Shown: positions 22,198 to 34,300 of the stretch, piece by piece
How the letters are laid out: every line of letters begins with the position of its first letter
Position numbering within the stretch: position 1 is the first letter of the stretch
Assembly (NCBI GenBank): GCA_002786025.1
Contig: NHNW01000064.1
Location: forward strand, 62,001-126,000
Reading direction: 5' to 3'
DNA: 64,000 bases
DNA from: Zasmidium citrigriseum
Lineage: Eukaryota; Ascomycota; Dothideomycetes; Mycosphaerellales; Mycosphaerellaceae
Notes under the pieces: model-generated
Database searches by the model: none
Seen by the model: only the letters and a program-made list of their open reading frames with translations
What the model was told of the DNA's origin: nothing
Made by a program: the position numbers and the translations under genes

Positions 22198-25100
22198 TCG
22201 ACTTCTCACCAACAACACTCCCTGAAGCCTGAAGCCTGACGTCGACGCTGTTTGAGGATACGACGCCGTGCGAAAGCAGGTCGCAATTTTAGACTCATTG
22301 CTTGATATCCCAAAGATTATCTCTCAAGGATCACTTCTCTCATCGCCATTCTCACTCGTCGATGTGTTGACGACCATGTGGTCGACAGCAAACCTTAACC
22401 CGCTACTGCAAGGTACAAGGCAAGTTTGAGAAGCTCACTCCACAAGGCTGGACCCTGCCCTCACAGCCGAAACTTCCATTCCGCGACGAAGAAGGTAATT
22501 GCGTGGCGTCGTCATGGACCTCGTGATGATCCGTGGTCGCCGTCGTGAAACAAGATCCCCGGGGGATGTTGACAGACGTCCCTCGTGTCAATCCGGGGTC
22601 CTGGCCGGCTGGTTGGGATGCAGCCTTGCGCAGGGCGTGTGATTCGCATTGAAGCGAGAGCTAATTACGTGTGGGTTTAGAACCCTAAGAAGTGTACTCA
22701 AACGATCCGAGTGCGGGCTAAGAGAATGCCCTAATCCCGTTTCCCTAGAATACGATTGCGATCCCAGGGAATGGATGCAATGCTCTACTGTGATGATGAG
22801 CATCTGCCGCCGCAGCCCTCGCAATCCAAGGATATCGATGCAGTATATCGTCGCCTCAGAGTAGCCGGAGATGACTGCGCCATGCGACTCGAAACCCAGT
22901 AGTCTCCGGTACGAGAAAACGAGACAATGCGACCAGGAATTTTCTCAGACATGGAATGCAAAGGTCGAGGCCACGGGTCTGATCTTGGATGTCTTCTCGT
23001 AGTGAGACATGCGGCTGACTGTAACTTTCTCATATTCGGGGACAAGGGAATTTCTTGCTTCGCCTCGATCGTCGTCATCTTGATCATCAGTCTTTTGATG
23101 AGCCACCGGGGGTGCTGGAGTTCGGATAAGTAACTTCCGTGGAAGGTTATTATCCTCCGGTCGATCCAGATTGCGATACCGCACACGAGGGTCCATGTAG
23201 TCCGGCAAGCATCTATAGACTAGGTCACTGAGCGGCAAGAAATCACTCGTGTGTAAAAGAACCGGAAGGCGCCTAACCCAAGCATTCCGATCACTAGAAT
23301 GAGGCTGAAGAAGCACCGCTCAGGCAAGACTGGGCACTCCAAGACACTGTCCCTTGTCGTCTGCCCTAACGTCGATCGTGCAGCTGCTTGCCTTCTCCAA
23401 GGGCGATCGAGCCAGTGTCGAAGCCGACGACCAACCTAAATGTATTCTAGAATGTGATTGCAGCGCGCGACATGGGCCTCCAAAGGTCGATCGAGCGCGA
23501 AGTTTGCCAGAGCGGCGAAGCATGACGCTGGTACAAAAAGCTGTGGAATAGCCTATCTGGGTGATTTTCGACCTGACCGACTTGTGGTTTCGTGGATGTG
23601 AGCCCTTCAGGATTTGTTGGGCCAGCTATGAGTCCGTTCCCCCGTGACCACGATGATGGTACCGAACCGGCTGACCCCACCTGTGACTGTGATTTGAAGC
23701 ACAGTACAGTGTGACTGCGCCAGCTGTGGAACGTGTTGGTCAGTCCAACTCCAGTCGTTGCATCACTCCTGGCAAGGGCCTGAGCATATTCGTGGATGCG
23801 CGTTTCTTGTGGTCTCATCTTCCATGAGCTTGGTGGAGATTCCACCTTTCCAGACAGCCTACGAGAATATGTTTGCAACAGCATCAATGGCATCAAGGTC
23901 TCCTGTCCGGAAACAGCCTTGACTGACGCCATTGTATTACGAGCCAACAGGATACAACACTTGTAACAAAAGATGTCCAAACGTTGGATAGTCGATCTCG
24001 ATCATGGAAAGCCACAAGATGGGCGGGATTCCGAGCTCCGTTTTCCTGGAACGGTAGGTGCAATACTGCAACGTGTATCGCATCGCGAGACTGCCAATTC
24101 GGGATGCACCGTCTGCATGTTTCGAACGGCCAAGTACGATCAAGAAGTCATTCGTCCGGCCACGTGCTCCAGATATTTTTGGATCCGCTCTCCTCAGCTC
24201 ATCATGCGTGAACGGCAAAGGAATGACGTGGCGGCCGCAGGATGTCAGAAAGTACCTGGGTATTTTCCAAGTTCTGGGTAGTAAGAAGGTCTTCTTCGAC
24301 GTTGAGGACTGTCCGCGGTCTCCGAGGCACCTTCAGAAAGAGCGTCTATGGCAAAGGTTGTGCGCCTGACAATCACTTCAACTGCAAATCGACTTCTCAT
24401 CGGTATAAGACTTATCCGCAGGCACTGAAAATAATGCAGCTTCTCACGGTTGGGAGGAACTTCGTCTTTCCATTGAGCGCTGTCTGTCTGGAAGGCAGAA
24501 GGTCAAGTTGATCAAGGCCCGCATGGCTGACACCTTGGACTCGAACATCTCAAGCTTTCTATCATTCAGACTCTGCCAGCCTTCGCCGCGGCCTCAAAGC
24601 TGTGTCGATACCGTGCGGTTTCGAAAGCAATTGGCAAGAGCTCAGGAGACGCAGGCGGCGGACTCTCAAAGTACAGGAGTTCTCATCCAATTCGAATTAA
24701 CTGGCAGCGAATGGCGCCTGATTGGACCCAAGAATCGCAGGACCAGAGGATCATTTTCCATACCTGCAGCCAGACTGCACAAGTTGAACGCAATTGCTCG
24801 AAAAAGGCGAGCGCCCGCCAGAGGGTAAACTCCCCTACTGCGAAGAGTAGCATGCAGCGATTCGAATACCTCAGCACTCGCCAGGCAGTGACATTCTTCT
24901 CGACCAGCACAGAAAAGACACAAGAAGATGAATGGCTGCTCCTTCTGAGGGCATTGGGCACTTCGTCGATCCAGACAGACCAGCCGCGGAAGTGGTAGGG
25001 CTTCAGTGCCGGCCTACAATATCCTTCAGCCATGCTTCCTTCGAGAAATTCTCCGAATGACGTGCATACCAGATCCAAGAGCGGCGGTGAGATGCAGGAA

Positions 25101-25549
25101 CGCATACATCCTCCCGCAGACAGCAGGAACGCCGCATCGTACCTGAGCCAAGGAGCGTATGTTGGCGAGACTTCAGCTCCCGACCCACAAATCTCGAAAT
25201 TCAGCCTCGTACGGGTGGAACCGCCAGAATGGCTGAGAGAAGGGCTGAAGTTTTGTTGAACGTCGCTCGCCAAGAAACCCCCTCCGAAAGATGGCTGAAT
25301 CGTCGCCGTGAATATGTACAGCCTCGTCGTGGAGCCTGGAAGGAGGATGAGGACAGATGAATGGCGACTGTACGAAGGCTGAAGATGTCGAGTTGAGGAC
25401 GATGGATTTGTGGATTTCCAGTCGCCTGGGGGAAGTCCGCCGCCATGAGGGTATAAAGAAGTCCTTAGATCTCCAATGGCAAAGGCATCAACACAACGCC
25501 ATCACAGACGAACAACATCGCAATCAACACCCGTGCAACAAGCACCAGA
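22198..25549. other. Gene-poor stretch between two secreted-protein genes
   Basis: About 3.4 kb with no convincing gene. Several frames of 100-200 codons exist on both strands (23447-23980 -, 24683-25273 -, 24058-24369 +), but they overlap one another, have unbiased composition, and show no domain or usable exon pattern. Base composition is not obviously AT-rich, so strong RIP damage is not apparent by eye. Divergent promoters must lie at its two ends. Confidence 0.5.
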
Positions 25550-26146
25550 ATGCTCAGTCTCACACCAACCCTCCTCTTCCTCACCACCTTTCTCGCACCC
25601 ATCCAAGCGGCCCCTTCTCTCGAGTCCCGCGGCATCACCATCACGAAAGGCTTCCACAACGCCAGCGCCGACGTCTCCGTCCAAGTCGACACACCCCAAG
25701 AATGCGCCTTCCAACCCCGGCAGAGCTTTCACTATTGGAAGTTAACCGGCTATGCTAAACCAGCCTGCGTAGGTAGAGACCCAGACGAATCGCTGTACAG
25801 GTGCGGCGATGGTAAATGGGGCGCCCCGCACTTCGGGGATATCCAGAAGACGCTGGAGAAGCAAGTGACCAAGGATGGGTACTTTGAGTCGTCGGAGACA
25901 GGAGATTGGTGAGTCCGCCGCGATGGTAATTTTGCTGTGTATGACAAGTTCCTGACTTGACGATCCAGGATCGGAACCTTCATCTGGCCATGGACCTCGG
26001 CGTTTGGCGATCGGAACTTGAAGCCGTTCAAGGAGTTCTGGAATGGCCGCTTGAACTTGAAGCCGGATATCAAGTCCAAGACGTGGTACTGGGGCTATGG
26101 GTCAGATAAGGCGCAGATCAGACACAGTCCAACGACATGTCCTTGA
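25550..26146 (+). CDS. Small secreted protein, effector candidate
   Basis: Two exons (25550-25908, 25969-26146) give 178 aa. The first 20 residues (MLSLTPTLLFLTTFLAPIQA) are a strong signal peptide. The mature part has four Cys, in PQEC, KPAC, LYRC and the C-terminal TTCP, and is rich in Trp and Tyr near the end (GTFIWPWTSAF, KTWYWGYGS). The splice restores a Trp codon and keeps frame. I recognise no family. Four cysteines, small size and secretion fit an apoplastic effector or host-interaction protein. Confidence 0.75.
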
Positions 26147-26350
26147 GCGAGCCAGAGGACCGTGAGAGTTGAAGGTGCGTGTTCCTGTGGAGGTTGACAG
26201 CACTGCGGTGTGTGTCGGGAATTGTCGCTGGCGTTTCGCTTTGACTTTTGTTTAGAACCAGGGCCGGCGTTGGGACTTCTTTTTCGGAGTTTCGAGATAG
26301 CAACTGGGTCGCATTGACAACTTCTCCATCAAGGATCGTCTCTCGTTCTC

Positions 26351-27372
26351 TTAGTCGTACCCATTAAACTTCCGGTAAGCCTTCTTATACTGTTCAAAGA
26401 AGATGAACGTAAAGATCGTATGCGGACCAAGCCTCATAAAACTCGGCACCCATCCCTTGAACATCCACCGCAAACCCTCATTGGCAGTCATCGTCGTCAC
26501 CAGCGCAACAGCACTTTGCTTGGTCGTAGCACTCATGAGCCGAGCTTTGATGACATCGACCGGACTGGAGATCGTCGTCGCCGTAAAGCCCGCCAGGAGA
26601 GATGCAGAGAAATGAGTCTGGATGCCGTCTTTCATCGCGAATCGATCCATGAGTTGCTGTTTGAAGAAATCGTAGCTGGCGAGTTGAGAGGCGGTCATGA
26701 TTACTCCTCGGGTACTGTGAGCCCAGACGCCGCGGAAGAGACTTCCCACGCCTTCTTCTCGGATCATTCTGAAGAGGCCGTCGAAGACGTGCTTGTATCG
26801 TCGTCGTTGCTCGGGAGGAAGGGCTCCATCGTTCTGCATTCGCACATTTAGCAAGTCGGCCGGGTTGCCAGCGATTCCTGCGATGAAGCCGGATACTGAT
26901 GCCATGGCGATCAGTGAAGGGAATGATGGCTTCGGATTGTCCGGCGTGAATGTCTCCTTGAGCTTGCCGTAGACGGCGAACCGAGTGAGGCCATAGGTGC
27001 ATTGTCGCATGAGAGATGCCGTGAGCTGGTAAGGATTAGTGGGATAGCCCATCAATTTGCCTGTGAAATGCACTTGCGCCTGAATAAAGTCCAAGCAGAC
27101 CATCAGACTTGACGACATGAACAAACATCTTGCCAAGCCCCAATCGCACACCACTTCGCCGCTGTGTCTGGAGTCGTACTTTCACTGCATTTCTGAGCAA
27201 ATATGGTTCAGGCAATCTGCCTTGCTTACTCACCAACATCCAACGGATGCAGCATACATGCCGAAGTACAGCTGCCAGCTCCGCCCAGCCAGAATGGATA
27301 TCGAATCAACGCCTTCTCAGTCTTCTCTTTGCTTGGAGCCATCGCGGGCACCTCGATAGTTTGAGCACTCAT
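26351..27372 (-). CDS. Mitochondrial carrier, dicarboxylate carrier type
   Basis: Three exons (27372-27234, 27184-27078, 27025-26351) give 306 aa. Three mitochondrial-carrier repeats are seen, each with a Px[DE]xx[KR] signature: HPLDVVKVRLQ, GNPADLLNVRMQND and SSPVDVIKARLM. The segments LTASLMRQCTYGLTRFAVYGKLKE and GVIMTASQLASYDFFKQQL resemble the fungal/animal dicarboxylate carrier (Dic1, SLC25A10), which exchanges malate or succinate for phosphate across the inner membrane; the AGNPADL signature is typical of that group. The second intron (27077-27026) uses a GC donor (GCAAGT) with a normal AG acceptor, which is needed to keep LYSG-LTASL in frame. Confidence 0.88.
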
Positions 27373-28439
27373 CTTGGCGCGGTGATTGTTTCGAGAAGTG
27401 CATTGTGAAGTGGTATAAAAAGGAGAGGGGATTCGCCCACCTCGCCGAAATCGCTTGCAGCTCGGCAAGTCGCCGACCGTCCGGATGAAGCGGACGGCAG
27501 CGATGGCGGATGTGTTGAACATCTGCTTCTGCCGCATTCTCGCAATTCATGCCCTCGACAGCCTCTTACCGATATAGGCTGTGTGTGCTAGGCGTTGATC
27601 GACATATGCTGCCCACTTTCCCGTATCTTCACGGCCGCTGAGAGCCGAAGCCTTTCAACTCACGTATCAAGTGCATCTTGACCATGCTCTTACATCGCCT
27701 GGGCTTTTTACACGATCTTACGATGATACATACTCCGCCGGATAGACACAAGGCTATGAGGCCGACGTGATCTCGCGATACCACGTGCCTGTCGACCAGC
27801 GTTCGGCCTTCACCTCGTCCAACCTTCCCTCCGCCGCACGCCGCTCTCTTTTGCTGTGTCATCCATCACAGCCTGGTTCTCGAGGCCTTCGTACTGAGCT
27901 CTTTCTGGAATCGCATACAAGGAGGTGTCATCGACTGTGAGAGGACAGGAGGGCGGGAAGGCGGATTCCGGGGAATCGGATCGGTGAGGTAGCGAGGCAA
28001 CTTGTGGGGCCTGGAAATGACGGCGACGCCAGCCCATGGAGCATCGACATACCATCGAAGGCCCGCGAACGAAATTGCGGCTGCTGGCACGACGATTGAG
28101 GGAGTTTGGGAACAATGTTGGCGCTGGGAGCTGCCCGAGGTGCTGATGCTTCATCTCCCGGAACCTGGAGAAACGTTTCGCCGAGCGACTTCAGCTCTTC
28201 CTGGAGCAAGAACGCGGCAGATATAATATACATCCACTTGACCGCTGACTGAACCTCCAAAGAAGTCCTTTGGGTATTCGACATACACTCGCTGGGGTCG
28301 CCAAGAGTTCTCGCCAAAGACTTCTCCCTACAGCCATGTGGCTTGCAGCACGAAAAGGACTTCTTCGGCCTAGAGCTCAGAGCCAGTCAATCACCACCTC
28401 ACCCCCCCCCCCCTCCAACGACATCGTACCCTCGCTTCA
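27373..28439. other. Divergent intergenic region with a C run
   Basis: This 1.07 kb lies between the carrier gene (-) and the CBM14-like gene (+). Frames such as 27928-28317 (-) have no domain. A run of 12 C bases lies at 28402-28413, about 30 bp before the next start codon. Confidence 0.5.
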
Positions 28440-28910
28440 ATGCCAGCACCATGCCAACGCCGCCCACTTCCTATAGAAGGGCGCTCTTCCTCTCACATCG
28501 CAATTCTCGTCTCCCTTCTCCTCCTCCTCGTCTCCAACGGAAAAGTTCCAGCCAATCTCAAACACAATGTCTCCGAAACTCTTCACAAGTTTTGTTTATC
28601 TCCTCTCTACACTGCCACTTCTCCCAGCAAGACCACGTATGCCACCTCTCGCATACATCATCTGCTTCTAACGCAACTCCCAGTCCACTCCAAACGCTAT
28701 CCTGTCGGCATCTGCACGTTAGACTTGGGAGCTCCGGTCCTTACCTACCTTCCGGACAGCGAACCCTGTACTCGAACCTACTGGGCCTGTCCTGAAGGCG
28801 GCCTCCTGGGCGACCCGACGCAACAAACATGTGCGCCGGGTACGATTTGGATTCAGGTGCTCTTGACCTGTGATTCAGTTTACAACTACCCAGAGTGTGA
28901 TCCCGAGTAA
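28440..28910 (+). CDS. Secreted protein with chitin-binding type-2 (CBM14/Avr4-like) cysteine pattern
   Basis: One open frame of 156 aa. A basic N-terminus and the hydrophobic core SSHIAILVSLLLLLVS (18-32) make a signal peptide or anchor. The C-terminal 65 residues have Cys at 92, 110, 117, 131, 144 and 153, spacing C-x17-C-x6-C-x13-C-x12-C-x8-C, within the range known for chitin-binding type-2 domains. The local pattern PC-x4-Y-x-AC, then CAPGTIW and TCDS-x2-NYPEC, resembles CBM14 and the fungal effector Avr4, which shields hyphal chitin from plant chitinases. A perfect donor (GTAAGT) overlaps the stop at 28908, so a short second exon ending near 28990 is possible. The start choice and the long link (33-91) are uncertain. 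Confidence 0.6.
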   Translation: MPAPCQRRPLPIEGRSSSHIAILVSLLLLLVSNGKVPANLKHNVSETLHKFCLSPLYTATSPSKTTYATSRIHHLLLTQLPVHSKRYPVGICTLDLGAPVLTYLPDSEPCTRTYWACPEGGLLGDPTQQTCAPGTIWIQVLLTCDSVYNYPECDPE

Positions 28911-29003
28911 GTAACAAGAGTGAATTGAGTCCTCCGGAGATACTGAGAGTCTACAGAAATGTTAAATACAGTATGCAACGATCCCGCTGAGTGGAAGATT
29001 CTT

Positions 29004-30788
29004 TCAAATCCCACGCCTTCTATCCATCCACCTCACCTTCCTCAGCACCAAACCTGGCTTTGCGGCCCTGTAGCGCTGCGCTCTGTCCCATTCATCCTTC
29101 AACTCCGGCGTGATCGATGCATCGAGAACGATACTCGGCCTCTCTAGAGCTTCTTCGCCGACGACCCGGTCGCACCTCCACCCAAACTGCCCCACATCTC
29201 TCCCGAACGGAAGCGGTGTATCCAAGTAGATCGTCTCAAGGTCTGGACACATCTCCTGCCCAGTCGATAAGAAATCAACGATCTTCTCGTGGATTGCATC
29301 GAAGCTATAGGTCATGTCGTCGAAAGGATAGATGCCGTCATCGGCGTCGAAGATCTTCTTTTCTGAAAGGCAGGCGGCCAGGTCCCACCATCGGGTAGAG
29401 CGGAAGATGGTGAGGGATTGGATGGTCTCTGGGAGCATGTCGGCTAGTGGAATATGGGGGTACACAATGTCGGTCTTGGACGTGCCGAAGTAGCTGCCGA
29501 GACAGCTTTCGTTGATGGCGAGATGCTTCAAGGGCGGTCCTTTCCGCAGAGGATAGAAAATCACCGGCCTTGGTGGGTCCAGCTCACGGTCATCAAAGCG
29601 GAACTTTTGCAATTGCAGCAGTTTGGTGACGAGGACTTTGTGGAGCTCCTTGAAATTCATATGATGCCGATTCCGAACCAGTCTGCCGTCCTCGCAACTA
29701 AACCCGACAGGTGTGATGCTTAGGAAAAGCAGCTTCTCACAAGCTTTTAGAGCCATGAAGAGCTTGGTACCATCGAAGAAGTTGTTGCGGCAAAGCGTAA
29801 GTGCGGTCAAGTCCTTTAGGCCAGTAAGAGGGCGGATAGGGGTCCCCAGACGATACATCGTAACGGACTGTAGTGGCGGAAGACTCTTTATGATTTTGTA
29901 AGCCTCGAGCCCGCTCAAGCTATGTGGATCAGCACGGTGTATGTGAATCTCCTTCAACTGGCGCAAGGCTCCGTTCGCCATTATCTCCGGCAGCGGACTT
30001 GCCTTGGGTAAACAGATATCGGGCCGTTCATTAAACTGGGCACAGAAGTAGAAGGCTCCGCCGCCGTTGAAGGAGACTGTGTGGTTTGGCGCCGTAACAT
30101 CAACGACTCGGACCTGCGAGCAGCATAGGAGGAGAAGGACTACATAAGCTTCATCGTTCCACTTCTTCGCGTGATTCTCGAAGAACTCGACAAGACCGTC
30201 GTAGGATGTAATTCTCTTAGACGTATAGGTCTCGAAGACCGAGTGGGGCGATACCTCGTTGGCCCAAGGGTCGATCACAAGCTGTCTCACGTTGACAGCG
30301 AGGCGCTGGCTTTCCCTGAATCTTATTTCCGAGTCGGAGCCTTCCGGCTCAAGACTTGGCTTGACGAGCCGACCGTGCGCAGTGAGATAGGGCCTCTTAC
30401 TGCAGTGTTTGACTTGGGGGGGAGCTTTGATAGATCGCAGAAAGAGCTCAGGTCTGACAACGGTCTGACCAGGATAAACAGCGTAAAGAAGAGGAATGAC
30501 AGCCTCGCGCCATTCGCGACAGACTTTCGCAATGGCAGACATTGTACGAAGCCTGAACTTATAGTCGTCATGTTGATGAGTGCAAGCACCGGTTCCCAGA
30601 TCGTTGTCTCGGTAGTAACCAGCCGGCTGATTCGGGACTGGAGGTCCTTTGAGGACGTTGACGCTTTCGTATCGATCACGGCCGATTTTCGCGGCACCTG
30701 GGAGTTTGAATCGGGAGAAGATGTTTTCGAGGATTTCGTTGGGGAGGTGTATGCTACAGGGTTGCTCGGTCTGGATGTTTGTGGTCAT
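29004..30788 (-). CDS. F-box-like protein with leucine-rich C-terminal region (paralog A)
   Basis: A single exon encodes 594 aa. Residues 12-35 (IHLPNEILENIFSRFKLPGA) match the start of an F-box, the Skp1-binding module of SCF ubiquitin ligases. The rest has LRR-like strand-turn units (LTGLKDLTALTLCRNNFFDG, LQKFRFDDREL, LKHLAINESCLGSY, IQSLTIFRSTRWWDLAA), typical of substrate-binding parts. The same landmarks recur in the same order in the gene at 36382-37911, so the two are paralogs. It lies 552 bp downstream of the NACHT receptor gene on the same strand. The F-box is weak, with an insert between its halves; the substrate is unknown. Confidence 0.75.
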   Translation of the reverse strand: MTTNIQTEQPCSIHLPNEILENIFSRFKLPGAAKIGRDRYESVNVLKGPPVPNQPAGYYRDNDLGTGACTHQHDDYKFRLRTMSAIAKVCREWREAVIPLLYAVYPGQTVVRPELFLRSIKAPPQVKHCSKRPYLTAHGRLVKPSLEPEGSDSEIRFRESQRLAVNVRQLVIDPWANEVSPHSVFETYTSKRITSYDGLVEFFENHAKKWNDEAYVVLLLLCCSQVRVVDVTAPNHTVSFNGGGAFYFCAQFNERPDICLPKASPLPEIMANGALRQLKEIHIHRADPHSLSGLEAYKIIKSLPPLQSVTMYRLGTPIRPLTGLKDLTALTLCRNNFFDGTKLFMALKACEKLLFLSITPVGFSCEDGRLVRNRHHMNFKELHKVLVTKLLQLQKFRFDDRELDPPRPVIFYPLRKGPPLKHLAINESCLGSYFGTSKTDIVYPHIPLADMLPETIQSLTIFRSTRWWDLAACLSEKKIFDADDGIYPFDDMTYSFDAIHEKIVDFLSTGQEMCPDLETIYLDTPLPFGRDVGQFGWRCDRVVGEEALERPSIVLDASITPELKDEWDRAQRYRAAKPGLVLRKVRWMDRRRGI

Positions 30789-31340
30789 GATGGCTTTGGT
30801 CTGGAGAGATCCGGCTCGGGTTGCAATTGGAAGGAATGGAAGGTGAAGTCAAGAGAGAAAGAAAGAGGCGTCCTCTTTGCGATTCCAGTTCCTCGCGAAA
30901 ACGCTCTGCCGGACAGATGCAGCTTCCCTTGATGCACATCTCCACGAAATCGGTGGCGAAATGATCTGTCACTTTCCAGTTCCGTTGGTTCCGAGGTGCG
31001 GTGTAACGAGGCTATGCCACGACGAGGTTACACAACAGTTTGCAGCATCCGCAACAACGTCTGTGAGCGACTTTGCGTCGTTGGAACTTTGTGGAATGAC
31101 TGGAGCTCAGGCTGGTAACAAGGACAACCAGAGAGCGTCCGCAAGACTGCACGCATTGTGGAAGATGAATTTCGGAACAAGAGGGATACTTCAAATGGTC
31201 ACAAATGCTGACGCTCGCGGGAGTGGCATCCGTTTGAGAAGGCTTCCTCACTCCTCGTTTCTCTATCATAAATCGAAAAGCATCCGCACATGTCTATTTC
31301 CATCTCTCCCAGAAGCCTCCACTTACGCCCAGTCAGCTAT
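30789..31340. other. Intergenic between F-box gene and receptor gene
   Basis: Promoter region of the F-box-like gene and terminator region of the NACHT receptor gene, both on the minus strand. The frame 30877-31500 (+) overlaps the receptor 3' end and is taken as a shadow. Confidence 0.5.
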
Positions 31341-34300
31341 TCAAACATCTACCTCCTTCAACTTCCATGGCAATATTACACTTTCCTTGTCGTTGACACG
31401 ACGAGGAGGAAGTGGCTCTCTGTTCCCATTCACAGCACGCCGTGACCACTCCAGAATGCACCGGCACTTGGCACCTGGGCTGACGCAGTCTGTAGTATGA
31501 ACGTTGGTAGAGTAGCATTCCGGGGGACTTACGACTTTATCGTAGCTACTAAAATCGGCGAATGTTTCGGCACTTCTTCGCCGTCGAACAGAGAAGCTTT
31601 GGAGAGGGTATGACTCCTTTGGTACGTCTCCTTCGCCATATTCTTGGAGCTTGTGATCTCTGTTCTTGCACCATCTTTCTTTCTGGACACAAGAGACGCA
31701 CAGTCTGAATGGTACTGGATCGGAACATCCGGCATCGAAACATACCAGCACATCGTGCGCAATGAAGATATCTCCGCACATGTTGCATGGCGATGGCTGC
31801 TGGTGGTTTGAATACAGGTATGAAGCACAGGCCATCCCGCTCCCCGGCTCCGGTGTACGAGTTCGAGTCGGTATTGGACATGTTCCAGTGCGAAGAAAGC
31901 AGCCAAAATCCAGCAGGTGGTGGTTGGCGTGAAGCTGATTCGGGAGGCACCATCCGCCTTCCTGGATCACACATGTATAGCAGATGTCCGCACTCGCCCT
32001 AGTTGATGAGGCAATGTAGCATAGCGGACAATGTAATCCTCCGTGGATGCAAGCTTGTCTGCAGATATAACATGTGATGCGCCTTTTGAAGTACCTTTCG
32101 AAATATCGAAACATTTTGTCGGCCTCGAATCTCCCTGGCAACACTACAAGCTGGAGCTCGGGCGCCAGTCTCTTCAGCATGTCAACGACCTGTCGATAGG
32201 TAGAGCTATCCGCTCCAGTGTAGAGGGACTTCATCGACATCGACCAATACACAAATGCGCTCCACACCGAGTGCCGGGCGACTTCAGGGTGCATTGAGAC
32301 ATGAAATCCGTCGTTTCTCAGGACGTCAACCTCTTGTGAACCCATGTATCGATCCAGGCACATCCTTCTACATTTCCTCAGATCGACACACTGTCCAATA
32401 ACATTCTTGAGAGTACCGTGTGGTCTTTGCAATAATTTCATCTTCTCGAGGCCAGCGGAACATAAGGTTTGCAGCATTGGCGTCACGCCAAAGGCATTTG
32501 GCAAAGTAATGTCGGCATTTCCGGAGTTCAGCAACTGCTCTACGATTTCGTCGCTGCTTGAGTAGATGGCGTTCGTGAGAGTTGTATGCCCGTGCGACAT
32601 TTGTTGATTTATGTCGACTCCCTCAATCTTCAGCAAGTCTTCGACAATGTCCAGAAGACGCTCCTCGACAGCCCAATCCAACGCAGAGTGCCGCCAGATA
32701 TCTTGCTGATTCACATCAATTCTGTCGTTAGCCGCAAGCATTCGCACTACCTCGCGATGGTTGTTCAGAGCTGCAGTGATCAATGGCGGTTCCATGTAGC
32801 TGTCAGAGACAGTGGAATGAATGTCAGCTTCCAACAAAAGTCCAACGACCTTCCCTTGCCCAAACTCCAAAGCCTTGTATAGTGGATGTGTAAACCACCA
32901 CCCGTCGTGGATCTTGTTGGCCTCAGAGGCAAGGAACTCTCTCACCATCCTCTCGGCACCCCCTTCGGCCGCCCACGCGAGGGGCGTTCTTCCTCGTGAA
33001 TCTGGCAGCAGCTGGCATGACACTCGATCTCGTAGCCTTGAGTAGAGACCAATCAAGTCGTAGTAGGCAAGGCAGTGCCATACCGGTACGTACCACCACC
33101 GCGAAACGTCGGGATAGAAGAAACGCCGCTCAGTTTCCGCCCAGATGAGTGGAGAAGTGTTCGGAGTAAGGACGTGCATAAGTGCATCCGTCAACTCTTC
33201 CATGTCACTTTCAGTGCAACGAGCGGCATGATAACCCCACGACGTACTTGCATAGAAGATGAGAGGGAATTTGACCGTCCAATCTATGTTCCAAGAGTTA
33301 CTTGCTGAACTGTTGGCCTCCTCCATACAGAACCCTGTGTACGAAAGACAGGTCTTTGCCAAACGAATGTTGGCAGATGGAAACCACTTGCTACTCGTCT
33401 GGGCAAAGTACTCGGATATCGTGAAATGGGCAAAGCCAATGGTCTGACGATCGTCCAGAGGCGAAAGGCCAAGGGAATGAACATCATCCGCGGCAACCAT
33501 GCCAGCGCACGCTGACAAAAGCACGTCAAGCTTAACAACGCCACTGCTGTCAAAGTGCTTGTCATCGAATCTGATTGCGAGAGCATGTTGGAGCTCGTTG
33601 CTTTGCAGAGGCTGTCGCACGTGAGCAATCCACATCAGTACCGAGTTGGCGAGCTCGCGAAGATCCTCGTCCTGAGCTTGTATTCTTTCCATCACCTCGT
33701 CGTATGCTCCGGCGTAGTTCCGTGGAAGTGCGCCTAGAGTCTCCTTGACGCCTCTAATACTGACCTTCGAGGCAAGCGACTGCATGTGCAATCTTGCAAG
33801 CAGGAACCTTTCAAAGGTCAGAAACGTGTGCGAAGTAACAACCCTTGGGGATACTTACAGATTACCAGCAGCTTGCCTAACTACTTGAATAATGTTGTTC
33901 TCTAGATCGTCATCTATGTCTACCCGGCGTCGAAGCTTTCCCAGTTGAGACTGAATGTACTTCTCGATATCAAAGTCCGAAGCTTCGATATCCACTCGCA
34001 GCGAAGCTCCAACAAGGCCACTGATAGCCACATCTCGCCTGGATGTTGTAATACATTTCAGGCAGTGCTTCTTGGCCAGATCGCGGATCACTTCGAGGAG
34101 CTCACGAAGACACCATGGCTCACATTCGTCCAGAGCATCTATCACGATGTTCGTCTCTTTGAAGGTCAACAACGCCTGTTGCAGTGCTTCGCGGAGTTCT
34201 GACAGGCTCGTACTGGAATCTTTGCGCTCGCGTATATTCTGGAATCTCCTGGTTGCAAAGGTTGGCAGCGGTGACATGTGCTCGGAGGCTTGGCGAAGGA

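Noticed and set aside
23447..23980. 177-codon minus-strand frame
   Set aside because: Composition looks random and no family is recognisable; opposite-strand frames are equally open.
24683..25273. 196-codon minus-strand frame in the gene-poor stretch
   Set aside because: No domain, no signal peptide, overlapped by several frames on the other strand, and no supportive splice or promoter pattern.
28402..28413. C run before the CBM14-like gene as a functional element
   Set aside because: Simple homopolymer; nothing links it to regulation, though it could cause length errors in sequencing.
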